From: Chromatiales bacterium
Lineage (GTDB): Bacteria > Pseudomonadota > Gammaproteobacteria > Steroidobacterales > GCA-2729495
Reading direction: 5' to 3'
DNA: 50,422 bases
Assembly: GCA_002688175.1 (NCBI GenBank)
Contig: NZCC01000059.1
Location: forward strand, 1 to 50,422
Positions 18,172 through 26,206 of the stretch are shown one piece after another. A program made the position numbers and the translations under genes. How positions within the stretch are numbered: position 1 is the stretch's first letter; every line of letters starts with the position of its first letter. The notes beneath the pieces were generated by a model. The model was not told where the DNA came from. It saw only the letters and a list, made by a program, of their open reading frames with translations, and ran no database searches.

Positions 18172-19245
18172 TTAGCTATTTGCGTTGAGATTTACACCAT
18201 TCGCGATTACGGTAAAATTTGCATTTGTCGCCAAACGCACTTCTTCTGAAATTTTTCGGAGCAATCCTGGTTGGGGGGGCGCAATATTTTCCTGATTATC
18301 AGGAAAAGAAGCCAGGTGGGCCTGAAGTTCAGCAATATATGGCTGATATTCAGATTCATTTAGGTGAGAAATTACAAGTTTTTCAACTGAACGAAAGATA
18401 TCGGATAATTCCCTGGCTGAGTTATATGACCTTGGGTTGTAATTTTGCAGCGCCAGATCCGGGATTTCCCCTTCAAAGAAATCAAGAACCCCGTTTTTTA
18501 AATTATATTGTGACCTTTTCGAGTCCACGCTAATACATGGTAAGTCGTTCCGAATGGCGTTCATGAGGCCTATGCACCAAAGGCTGAAAACAACATAGTA
18601 AGAGGTGGCAGCGCTTAAGTCGGAGAAGGCTTTGTAAAAACCCAAAGTATTCTGGAAAGAAACATTTGAATAATAGAATGGAATATTGATAAATCGAAGT
18701 GCATCACTGCTGTTCCTGCACATTTCCGAAGCAAACTGCAAGTAAGATAAGCCAATGTAATATCCTTTTCCTGAGTTCTCATAAGAAATAAATTGATTCC
18801 TTGGGTTCCGATAAAAATATACATTGAGTGCCTGATTGTGGAATTTCTTAAAATGGTCCAAACATAAAAATGAGCGATTGAACTGCAGAAACGGTATCTT
18901 ATTTTCTGATAGTGCAACTTGTACCAGATTGTCAACATAAGATTTGCAGGCTGAATCGAAATCAGCCCATAACTTCTGTAGGTAGGCAAAATTCAGATCA
19001 AAATATTTAACCCTATTGTTTTCCTCGGATAACCTGTATTCATGGAAATAGGGGTTTTTCAGAGTCGGGTGTGATATTTCTTTGGGTTGATTTAATGCAT
19101 TCTCAATTGTTATCAATGCTTCATTGAAAGGTTCATAGTAAGTCAGGTATTCGTCTCTCTCACGAAATAACGCAAAAAAATACGTGCTTGATGTCCGCCA
19201 CATCGAATGAAAAATAATGGCCGTATGTTTGTCCTTATTTAGCAT
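18172..19245 (-). CDS. Sulfotransferase-like protein
   Basis: 357 residues. Two PAPS-binding signatures of the sulfotransferase fold are visible: a 5'-phosphosulfate loop variant HSMWRTSSTYF (residues 13-23, with Arg17 in the place of the usual Lys/Arg) and a 3'-phosphate motif VYFYRNPRNQFIS (Arg146 and Ser154, eight residues apart). It would move sulfate from PAPS to a hydroxyl of a glycan or protein. The rest is not similar to any family I can name. The gene is visibly richer in A+T than its neighbours and runs against the genes on both sides, which suggests separate acquisition. Tail to tail with the GT4 gene. Confidence 0.65.
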   Translation of the reverse strand: MLNKDKHTAIIFHSMWRTSSTYFFALFRERDEYLTYYEPFNEALITIENALNQPKEISHPTLKNPYFHEYRLSEENNRVKYFDLNFAYLQKLWADFDSACKSYVDNLVQVALSENKIPFLQFNRSFLCLDHFKKFHNQALNVYFYRNPRNQFISYENSGKGYYIGLSYLQFASEMCRNSSDALRFINIPFYYSNVSFQNTLGFYKAFSDLSAATSYYVVFSLWCIGLMNAIRNDLPCISVDSKRSQYNLKNGVLDFFEGEIPDLALQNYNPRSYNSARELSDIFRSVEKLVISHLNESEYQPYIAELQAHLASFPDNQENIAPPQPGLLRKISEEVRLATNANFTVIANGVNLNANS

Positions 19246-19325
19246 GTGTTGTCTGATAACTTCATGGGTATTTAGAGGGTGTAAGGTGCCTAGTGCAAGG
19301 TGGAAAGTTGCGATAGTGAGATTAT

Positions 19326-20042
19326 ATGTTATATCTTAATCAGTCTCCGTTGACGAAAAATCCAACTTTACAGTTCATGAACCAACGCGTAATTCTGACA
19401 AAGGTAATCGAGCAGGTTCGGGTGAATGGATTCTGGTTCATCGATATTCCGCGGACATCCTCCAGTAGCATCCGGGCCGAACTCGGAAGAATCTATGGGA
19501 TCCCGTACGGCAAGGCAAATTTGATCGAGAGAGAGTTCAGCATGGGGCAGATTTTTGAGGATCATTTGCCTGCGAGTGCGATGATGCAGGTGTTCGGGCC
19601 TGAAATATGGGATAGGTTGTTTACATTTTCACTGGTCCGAAACCCTTGGGACCGGGTGTTGTCGATGTACCACCATCGGCGGAAGGTCCGAGGTATTCCG
19701 CAAGCCATGAGTTTTAGAGACTATGTCATAGAGCTAAACTGTCGAAATTGGGGTGTGGAAGGGAGCATATTCCAGTACCGTTGGCATTATTTTGGGTCTG
19801 CAGACTACGTTTGCGGAGCGAATGACGAGATATTAGTAGATTTTGTTGGCCACTTTGAGAATCGCACAGAGGACATAGACAGGATTGCATCACGTATTGG
19901 TGCCCCAGGTCTTGGTGATCTGACGATTCAACGGGCCTCACCGTCAGGGCAGCATTATTCCCGTTGGTATGAACAGGATACCAAGGACATGATTAAAGCT
20001 ATTTATAAGAGGGATATTGAGCTATTTCATTATGAGTTCTAG
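19326..20042 (+). CDS. Sulfotransferase family 2-like protein
   Basis: 238 residues, the size of carbohydrate sulfotransferases of the Sulfotransfer_2 type. The 5'-phosphosulfate loop is FIDIPRTSSSSIR (Arg43; the family usually has PKTGGTS) and the 3'-phosphate motif is FSLVRNPWDRVLSMY (Arg105 and Ser113), almost identical to the family consensus. A later VGHFENRTEDIDRI matches the region that normally follows. Start at ATG 19326; ATG 19377 is a possible shorter start and neither has a strong ribosome site. Divergent from the other sulfotransferase gene, 80 bp away, and followed by the FkbM fusion gene. Confidence 0.78.
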   Translation: MLYLNQSPLTKNPTLQFMNQRVILTKVIEQVRVNGFWFIDIPRTSSSSIRAELGRIYGIPYGKANLIEREFSMGQIFEDHLPASAMMQVFGPEIWDRLFTFSLVRNPWDRVLSMYHHRRKVRGIPQAMSFRDYVIELNCRNWGVEGSIFQYRWHYFGSADYVCGANDEILVDFVGHFENRTEDIDRIASRIGAPGLGDLTIQRASPSGQHYSRWYEQDTKDMIKAIYKRDIELFHYEF

Positions 20043-20120
20043 AATGACTCCTGAAAACCAGGGAATGCCAGCAGTTTATGCATGTTTAAGTTCGTTCGGC
20101 TCCACTAATAATATCAAGAA

Positions 20121-21881
20121 GTGGCGCGGAAATTCTCCAAAGGTTTTGCCTCGAAATATGCTGCGGGCTTTCTTGAAGAAAAATATCAGCAAGCGTTCTT
20201 GGATGGCGGTTTAATGGTAAGGCCTGCCACTGTGGAGTTTTATGGGCAGCAAGGAGAGGACTTCTTGCTTTGGCGGCTGTTTGAAGGTAAGCAATCCGGT
20301 TTCTTTGTCGATATAGGAGCGTTTGACGGCATTCACCTGAGCAATAGCTACTTTTTTGAAAAACATGGCTGGAAGGGTCTGTGTGTCGAGGCACATCCCA
20401 AATATTTTCCTTTGTGTAAGAAAAATAGACCCCAATCTATTTGCATAAATGGGGCATGTGTTGGGGCTTCTGTAAAGCTGGCATCGGTGATATTTCTCAT
20501 GGATGAACTTGGGCTTCTTTCCGGTATAGATGCGAACAAGACACCAAAACTGAATGAGCGTTATGCAGCTCAGGGTATGAAATTGTCAGGCTTTAAGGCC
20601 ACCGAGGTTCCGGCTTCAACGTTGAATGAAATCATGGATGCACATGCTTCAGATCAATCTCATATTGATTTTATTTCAATTGATACGAAAGGAACTGAGT
20701 TAGACATTCTGCGAGACTTTGATTTTAAGAAATACAGAGTCCGATGTTTTGTCGTGGAGGCTAATGGCGAGCAGTATGCGCGTGAACTCATACAGTTTAT
20801 GCAAACAAAGGGATTTGTTCTGGCTCGAGCTTTGCAGGAGAATCTATTCTTTTGCGCCAATCAGAAAGACCTGATCTTGCTGAGATATGCTCGTGTAAAC
20901 TGTCGAATTGCCGATACCTTGCATCCCATGGGTCAGGCTGCAACTCTCCCTGAATTCAGGCAAAGACCAATAGCTGATAATGAATGTTGGATTACCCCGA
21001 ATGTACTTTGTCAGCAGCCTGATCAACCCCTGCATACCTTAATTGATTACTTCATGCCACCGGGTGAAAGTTCTGATGGGCCTCAGAGGTTGGTTCATAT
21101 TATTAATTTATTCGATCGCCCAGGAGATGAAATTCATAATTCAGTTCAGCAAAGAACAATTCAGACAATGCTGGATGCGAAGGAGTTTCTCGAAAATGAC
21201 CTGGTATCCCATGTATCCGTGCATTTTAGTGAGGACAGTTCTGTGGTGCCTGAATCGTTTTCTCATTCGGCAAGCCTGACACGTTCTGTGGCAGACGTAT
21301 CGGTTTTCCGACAGGAACGAAAATTGCCGTTACTCTTTGATTTGCTGGATAAGGGCGCCGAGTCGGCCGAACCTGACGATTACTTGATTTACACTAATAA
21401 CGATATTTGTCTAAAACCGTATTTTTATAAAATCATTTTTGGATTAATTGAAGCAGGGTTTGACGCGCTAACGATAAATCGACGTACGATCGGGGATCTA
21501 AACTCCTATGAGTTGCACCCAGAACTCGCCGTTATGGAAACCGGTGCTTCTCATCCTGGATTTGACTGCCTGGTTTTCAGGTGCTCTAACTATAAGAAGT
21601 TCATCAGAAATAATGCTTGCATCGGAGCAGGGTGGGTGATGCGTGGGTTACTCTATAATATGGTTGCTCATTCAAAGCGTATGCTAATGCTCAAGAACGT
21701 CGATCTCACGTACCACTTCGGTGATGATCAGACTTGGGATGATGAGGATTATTCTGATTATAGCCAGTTTAATGAGCAAGAATATGTGAAGACGTTACAG
21801 CAACTAAGTGCTACGGGTCACGAGAATCAACTACTTCGACAGTTTTGTCAGCGGCACCGGGAAAAATTTGTACCGCCGTGA
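20121..21881 (+). CDS. FkbM methyltransferase fused to a glycosyltransferase-like domain
   Basis: 586 residues from GTG 20121; ATG 20215 would still keep the methyltransferase start. Residues about 38-255 are FkbM type: EFYGQQGEDFLLW, then the SAM loop GFFVDIGAFDGIHLSN (60-75), GWKGLCVEAHP, and IDFISIDTKGTELDIL near 182-197. From about residue 310 a second domain begins: LVHIINLF, a central DDYLIYTNNDICLKP that resembles the metal-binding DxD neighbourhood of GT-A glycosyltransferases, and a WVMRGLLYNM helix. The second domain is not assigned with certainty. A single chain could both add and methylate a sugar. It ends 26 bp from the convergent TPR-sulfotransferase gene. Confidence 0.8.
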   Translation: MARKFSKGFASKYAAGFLEEKYQQAFLDGGLMVRPATVEFYGQQGEDFLLWRLFEGKQSGFFVDIGAFDGIHLSNSYFFEKHGWKGLCVEAHPKYFPLCKKNRPQSICINGACVGASVKLASVIFLMDELGLLSGIDANKTPKLNERYAAQGMKLSGFKATEVPASTLNEIMDAHASDQSHIDFISIDTKGTELDILRDFDFKKYRVRCFVVEANGEQYARELIQFMQTKGFVLARALQENLFFCANQKDLILLRYARVNCRIADTLHPMGQAATLPEFRQRPIADNECWITPNVLCQQPDQPLHTLIDYFMPPGESSDGPQRLVHIINLFDRPGDEIHNSVQQRTIQTMLDAKEFLENDLVSHVSVHFSEDSSVVPESFSHSASLTRSVADVSVFRQERKLPLLFDLLDKGAESAEPDDYLIYTNNDICLKPYFYKIIFGLIEAGFDALTINRRTIGDLNSYELHPELAVMETGASHPGFDCLVFRCSNYKKFIRNNACIGAGWVMRGLLYNMVAHSKRMLMLKNVDLTYHFGDDQTWDDEDYSDYSQFNEQEYVKTLQQLSATGHENQLLRQFCQRHREKFVPP

Positions 21882-21907
21882 TTGTGGATATCCATACACA
21901 TTACTGG

Positions 21908-23449
21908 TTAATCGTTGGTTAATTTCAGTAACGGCCCGAGATGTTTTTCATGGCACTTCCAGTGATCGATCGAGTCCGTATATAATGGCTGCCGCACCTG
22001 AACGCTGCTGCTTGTCAGAACTGTGCGGGTATTCCGCTGAAAATTCAGGCAAGCCTCGTTCCATTTCAATTCGCAATGACTCAACAGATTTCGGGTCACA
22101 TCCTCTTGTTTGTTGATGAGATTCTCATATTCGACCGTATGGATCTTTCCGGGTAGTACCTTTTCCCAGTGCCGGATCATGAGTCGATACTCGCTGTACT
22201 TGTGTGCCAGGTTCTCCAAGTTGTAGGTGTAGGGCACTGAACTTAGATGGAATAAGTTCTTGTAGCAACTGTAGCATGCAGCGATCGGGTTTCGCTCTAC
22301 GCTTATTATTTTTGCGTTGGGGAATATCAGATGAATCAAACCTATATGTATGTAGTTGTTTAGCTGTTTGTCCGTCATGTATGTATTTTGACTGAATTGC
22401 TCGGCCCGGCGTAAATAGTCATCTGCAATATCGTTCAGCGCATGATCAGGCAGGCCATCAATCGAGAACTGATGACCAGTCGTAAGTTGCCTCGACTGCC
22501 GGAGTTGACGGATCGAGTGATTCAGCGCAAATATTTCTCCTGCGGAGGACACTGACGGATGACTTGAGAGAATGTGCTCCACCAGCGTGGAGCCGCATCG
22601 TGGGAATCCGACAATAAAAATGATATTGGCCGGATTGCCGTGCACATTGCTGTGTTGTGCGAAAAAATCTGTTGAAAAAAACTCGATGATGTTCTGCGTC
22701 TCTTGGCTGGAACCACCCGGATCAAAATGTATCGACTGACTCTTTAGGTCATTACCCGCGATCAGATGTGAAAAATGCATTTCAACATTAGCTTTCTTGT
22801 CGTAGGCGTGCGCTAATGAAAAATGGGCCTTAACCTGATCCTCCTCGGGGAGTTGGCGAGTCTGAATCATGGATTCAATTTTCCTGATCAATGTATCGGG
22901 AAAATTATCACCCGGTAGTCGAGACAGGCTCAGCAGACTGTTGGTCTTGCGGGGATCTAGTTCAATGGATTTTAGTAGTGCGGTGCAGGAACCATCGAGG
23001 TCACCAACCTCCGACAGGAGTTCTCCCTTCTCAAATTGAAGCTGAGCATTTTGCGGGGCAAGGCTGACCGCAGTATCGATCAGTTGTCTCGCCTCTTCGT
23101 GTTTGCCGGAGTACAGGCAAATTCGTGATTTAATTACCAGGCTGGCAATATTCTGTGGATCGATCCGGAGGGCGTGATCGATGTAGTGCAATGCAGGTCC
23201 GATCTGTTGGTGCAGATACAAGGATTCCGCGGCAACGAGATGTGGCCAGGGGTCCTGCGGCAACTGATCTGCAAGCTGTATCGAGACCGATGCTGCCTGC
23301 GCAAAGTTTGTTGCGCTGATATAGGTGTGGATCAGTTTCTGGGCATCTGCAAAAGTGAACTGTCGGTTTCCGTTGGAGTCGCCGAGATCAAGGGTGACCG
23401 TCGCATCCTGTTTTGTCTTCAGTATTTTACTTGTGTGCTTCTGACTCAT
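21908..23449 (-). CDS. TPR-sulfotransferase (tyrosylprotein-sulfotransferase-like)
   Basis: 513 residues. The N-terminal 230 residues hold about four to five TPR units (SIQLADQLPQDPWPHLVAAE, YIDHALRIDPQNIASLVIKS, LIDTAVSLAPQNAQLQFEKG). The sulfotransferase domain follows with a textbook 5'-phosphosulfate loop IVGFPRCGSTLVEHIL (Arg284) and 3'-phosphate motif ISVERNPIAACYSCYKN (Arg386, Ser394). The loop plus SAGE motif is like that of tyrosylprotein sulfotransferases. TPR-sulfotransferase fusions are common in marine bacteria; TPRs probably hold a protein acceptor, so protein-linked rather than free glycan sulfation is plausible (inference). It stands alone on the minus strand. Confidence 0.88.
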   Translation of the reverse strand: MSQKHTSKILKTKQDATVTLDLGDSNGNRQFTFADAQKLIHTYISATNFAQAASVSIQLADQLPQDPWPHLVAAESLYLHQQIGPALHYIDHALRIDPQNIASLVIKSRICLYSGKHEEARQLIDTAVSLAPQNAQLQFEKGELLSEVGDLDGSCTALLKSIELDPRKTNSLLSLSRLPGDNFPDTLIRKIESMIQTRQLPEEDQVKAHFSLAHAYDKKANVEMHFSHLIAGNDLKSQSIHFDPGGSSQETQNIIEFFSTDFFAQHSNVHGNPANIIFIVGFPRCGSTLVEHILSSHPSVSSAGEIFALNHSIRQLRQSRQLTTGHQFSIDGLPDHALNDIADDYLRRAEQFSQNTYMTDKQLNNYIHIGLIHLIFPNAKIISVERNPIAACYSCYKNLFHLSSVPYTYNLENLAHKYSEYRLMIRHWEKVLPGKIHTVEYENLINKQEDVTRNLLSHCELKWNEACLNFQRNTRTVLTSSSVQVRQPLYTDSIDHWKCHEKHLGPLLKLTND

Positions 23450-23607
23450 TATTTCAATTTTATCAACCGGGAATCAAGGACGTAGCAGAAAAAACACAAA
23501 GACCTATGTATTATGTTTTATAAATCAGTGAAGGGCCTGCAACAAGCGGCAACGACAACATTGACACCCTACCAGATCGAATGATTTCACAAAACTTTCC
23601 TGCAACG

Positions 23608-23628
23608 AATTGGTGTCAGACACCAATT
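23608..23628. repeat. Perfect palindrome AATTGGTGTC / GACACCAATT
   Basis: Two 10-base arms around a single A. A decayed copy (CTGACACCCATTGG) starts about 20 bp later. GGTGTCAGACACC-type palindromes are known as dispersed elements in proteobacteria. It sits 52 bp before an FkbM gene start and could also act as a transcript hairpin or operator. Confidence 0.55.
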
Positions 23629-23679
23629 TCCTCTAGATTTAGCGCCTGACACCCATTGGCCCCTGCGCCAGGATTGCAT

Positions 23680-25101
23680 ATGCCTTCAGCCGTTACATTA
23701 TCTATGGTGGATGGAACGAAAGTTGTCGTTCCGGATTCGCTGGATATGATTACACCCTATGTGTTGCGGGAGCAGCAGGACTGGTTTGAAGATGAGATTA
23801 AGTTTCTGCGCCGACTACTCGAGCCGGGTCAGAACATAATTGATATTGGGGCCAATCACGGTGTCTACGCCTTGTCGATCGCAAATAAGGTGGGGTCATC
23901 CGGTCACGTGTGGGCATTTGAGCCGGCGGCGTCGACGGCCGAATTTCTGCACCAAAGTATTGTCGCAAACGGTTTCGAGCATGTCACGTTGGAACGGTGT
24001 GCACTATCTGGAAAAGAAGGCACCGCACAATTGTCCATGCATAGCCATTCGGAGCTAAATGCTTTGGTGCCGGATGAACAATCGGCGCAACCTACCGAGA
24101 CTGTGCGTCTTGTCACCCTGGACGGCTATGCGGAAGAAAGTGGCTGGCAGGATATCGACTTCATCAAGATCGATGCGGAAGGTGAGGAAGTTAATATCCT
24201 GGAGGGCGGAAAGGAATTCTTTGCCCGGCAATCACCTCTGGTCCAGTATGAAATCAAGGATGGCAAGCATGTTCACCTGGACCTGGTGCAGGCGTTTTCT
24301 GATCTCGGTTATGAATCGTATCGCCTGGTACCGGGTCTCGACCTGTTGATCCCGATTCGCATCGAGAAGGAGGCAGATCGGTTTTTGCTGAACCTGTTTG
24401 CTTGTAAATCAGATCGTGCCGCCAAACTGGCGTCGGACGGTTGGCTGGTCAATGAAGACCCGGGGCTGGATCCGTCGGGGGAACTTCCGCGAGGGATTTC
24501 TGGTGATGTCTTCGACGAACATGCATTTGACTGGCGTGTCACGCTGGCGACATTGCCCTACGGGCAGCAATTGGCTGCCCTGTGGGAGCGGGCGGTAGTC
24601 GGCGAAGAGACTGAGGCAGTCGAACAGGCGTTGGCGCTGTATGCGTTGAGCCGGGATGCTTCACGGCCTGCAACCGAGCGGTTTTGTGCGCTTGCCTGTA
24701 GTTTTCGTCGCCTGAAAAGTCTGGCAGAAGCGTCGCCCACTCATCCGCAGTTGGCGAGCCTGGCACGAGCCGCGCGAGACTATGGTGCTCGTGCTGTCGC
24801 GATTGATGCGCTGGCACAACTGTGTAGCAGTATCGTGCAAAATAGACGTGTTGACTGGGACGTACCGTTTCTGGCGCCGGGAGAACGCTTCGATTCCCTG
24901 GATCCGGGCGAGGCTCTGGGTGACTGGTTGTTGATGGCGGCGGCCGAGGAATTGGAATTGCTGCAATCATATTCCTCTTTTTATATAGGAGTTTCTGCTA
25001 AAGGTAGTCTGGAACAAATTTGCGGCGGAGGTTTTGCCGGACCGGAAATGCGGCGACGGTTGAGCTTGCTGCGACAGAGATTTAATTTGCCCGAGTCGTG
25101 A
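23680..25101 (+). CDS. FkbM-family methyltransferase with extra C-terminal domain
   Basis: 473 residues from ATG 23680, with AGGA 6 nt upstream (a TTG at 23656 is in frame but has no site). The methyltransferase part is clear: NIIDIGANHGVYALSIANKVG (about 54-74), VWAFEPAASTAEFL, and the hallmark DFIKIDAEGEEVNILEGG starting at Asp160, followed by VQYEIKDGK. Residues about 245-473 are an Ala/Leu-rich, mostly helical extension with no recognised family (repeats like ARAARDYGARAVAIDALAQL); a similar unassigned tail is seen in other FkbM proteins of surface-glycan islands. It faces the fucosyltransferase-like gene tail to tail, 12 bp away. Confidence 0.87.
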   Translation: MPSAVTLSMVDGTKVVVPDSLDMITPYVLREQQDWFEDEIKFLRRLLEPGQNIIDIGANHGVYALSIANKVGSSGHVWAFEPAASTAEFLHQSIVANGFEHVTLERCALSGKEGTAQLSMHSHSELNALVPDEQSAQPTETVRLVTLDGYAEESGWQDIDFIKIDAEGEEVNILEGGKEFFARQSPLVQYEIKDGKHVHLDLVQAFSDLGYESYRLVPGLDLLIPIRIEKEADRFLLNLFACKSDRAAKLASDGWLVNEDPGLDPSGELPRGISGDVFDEHAFDWRVTLATLPYGQQLAALWERAVVGEETEAVEQALALYALSRDASRPATERFCALACSFRRLKSLAEASPTHPQLASLARAARDYGARAVAIDALAQLCSSIVQNRRVDWDVPFLAPGERFDSLDPGEALGDWLLMAAAEELELLQSYSSFYIGVSAKGSLEQICGGGFAGPEMRRRLSLLRQRFNLPES

Positions 25102-25113
25102 GTATAAAAATGA

Positions 25114-26112
25114 TCACGAATGGATCCAGAACCCTGCATCCGACAGAAGCCAGGCATACGAAGAGAAGGACGAACCGGCCGTGCCGTAGATTCTGTCGCA
25201 GGCTGCCAGTGTGTAAAGGTCGACTACGGCCGCTCGAGTACCGGCTATCGAGTTTTCATATTTTGCGGGATTGTCATACGTTGTAATGGCGGCATGAGCC
25301 TGGGGTCGCAGCGAGGTCTGCATGAAATCCGTAAGCCATTCCTTGGAATCGGTGGCCAGAAAGATCCGTGCACCTTGTCCGGGCATACATGTCAGTTGGT
25401 GGATGATTTCCGCAACTCGGGCATTCCGGTTAACGGCGCTGCGTTGTTTGAGGTCTGTTGCCCGGACATGAATTCCTACCAGCCTGGCGCCGCCCGGTGC
25501 ACTGCGCATACTCGCGACGAGTTCATCCACGTGCTGCTTTTCGGCAGGCCGCATCCGGATACGTCGTGCATATGTAGATAGCGATTGCAGGAATTCATCC
25601 TTGTGGTTGCTGCCGAGCTGGTCGGGATACACGACATACCGTTCCATGCCGTCATCGGGTCCACCGACCGGCATCGTCGACAGGTTGATCCAGACATCTT
25701 GAGCGGCAGCCACCTGCGGATCATGGATATCCAGAATTCGTGGGGCAGTGGCCTTTGCCGCCAGCTCCGGGGTTATCTCCATCGGCCTGCCGGCCTGGTG
25801 CGCCAAAGTTAATTCATGCACATTCCTGTAGTTCAGGCCCACGGCATCTTCAGGTACATCCGGCGGTGAAGTGAGTGAAATGGCAGTTGACATGCCCTCG
25901 ATATCCGGCTGAAAGAAATCTTCAAGCGATGAAATTTTCTCGCCTTCGTACGGCAAGCCGACACGACCCGTTCGTTGCAACCACAATAGCTTGACCCTGC
26001 GACCGCACTGATCCGCGAGGCGCAATGCGCAGGCGAGAACCCACAGGCGATTACAGAGTCCTGAGGTTACGCTGGTTATGAGCCGACCGGGAGTGTCATC
26101 GCGGGTCGTCAT
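25114..26112 (-). CDS. Fucosyltransferase-like protein (POFUT/FUT8/NodZ superfamily, GT-B)
   Basis: 332 residues from ATG 26112 (GGAA 7 nt upstream); a GTG at 26127 is also in frame. Superfamily motifs are visible: an N-terminal SVTSGLCNRLWVLACALRLA, which matches the G-G-x-x-N-R/Q first motif; VGIHVRATDLKQR, where His215-x-Arg217-x-Thr-Asp is the GDP-fucose-binding HxRxTD; FLATDSKEW; and DLYTLAACDRIYGTAGSSFS near the end. Known members move fucose from GDP-fucose to proteins or N-glycan cores. Last gene of the five-gene minus-strand operon, 94 bp after the first OGT-type gene. Confidence 0.75.
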   Translation of the reverse strand: MTTRDDTPGRLITSVTSGLCNRLWVLACALRLADQCGRRVKLLWLQRTGRVGLPYEGEKISSLEDFFQPDIEGMSTAISLTSPPDVPEDAVGLNYRNVHELTLAHQAGRPMEITPELAAKATAPRILDIHDPQVAAAQDVWINLSTMPVGGPDDGMERYVVYPDQLGSNHKDEFLQSLSTYARRIRMRPAEKQHVDELVASMRSAPGGARLVGIHVRATDLKQRSAVNRNARVAEIIHQLTCMPGQGARIFLATDSKEWLTDFMQTSLRPQAHAAITTYDNPAKYENSIAGTRAAVVDLYTLAACDRIYGTAGSSFSSYAWLLSDAGFWIHS

Positions 26113-26206
26113 CGCGAAGTTCCGCACAAGCGAGCAACAATGTCAGACACATAAGAGATAAGGCAAGCCGGCTGGAAGCAGAAACCCGCCATGGTCGATC
26201 CGGTCG

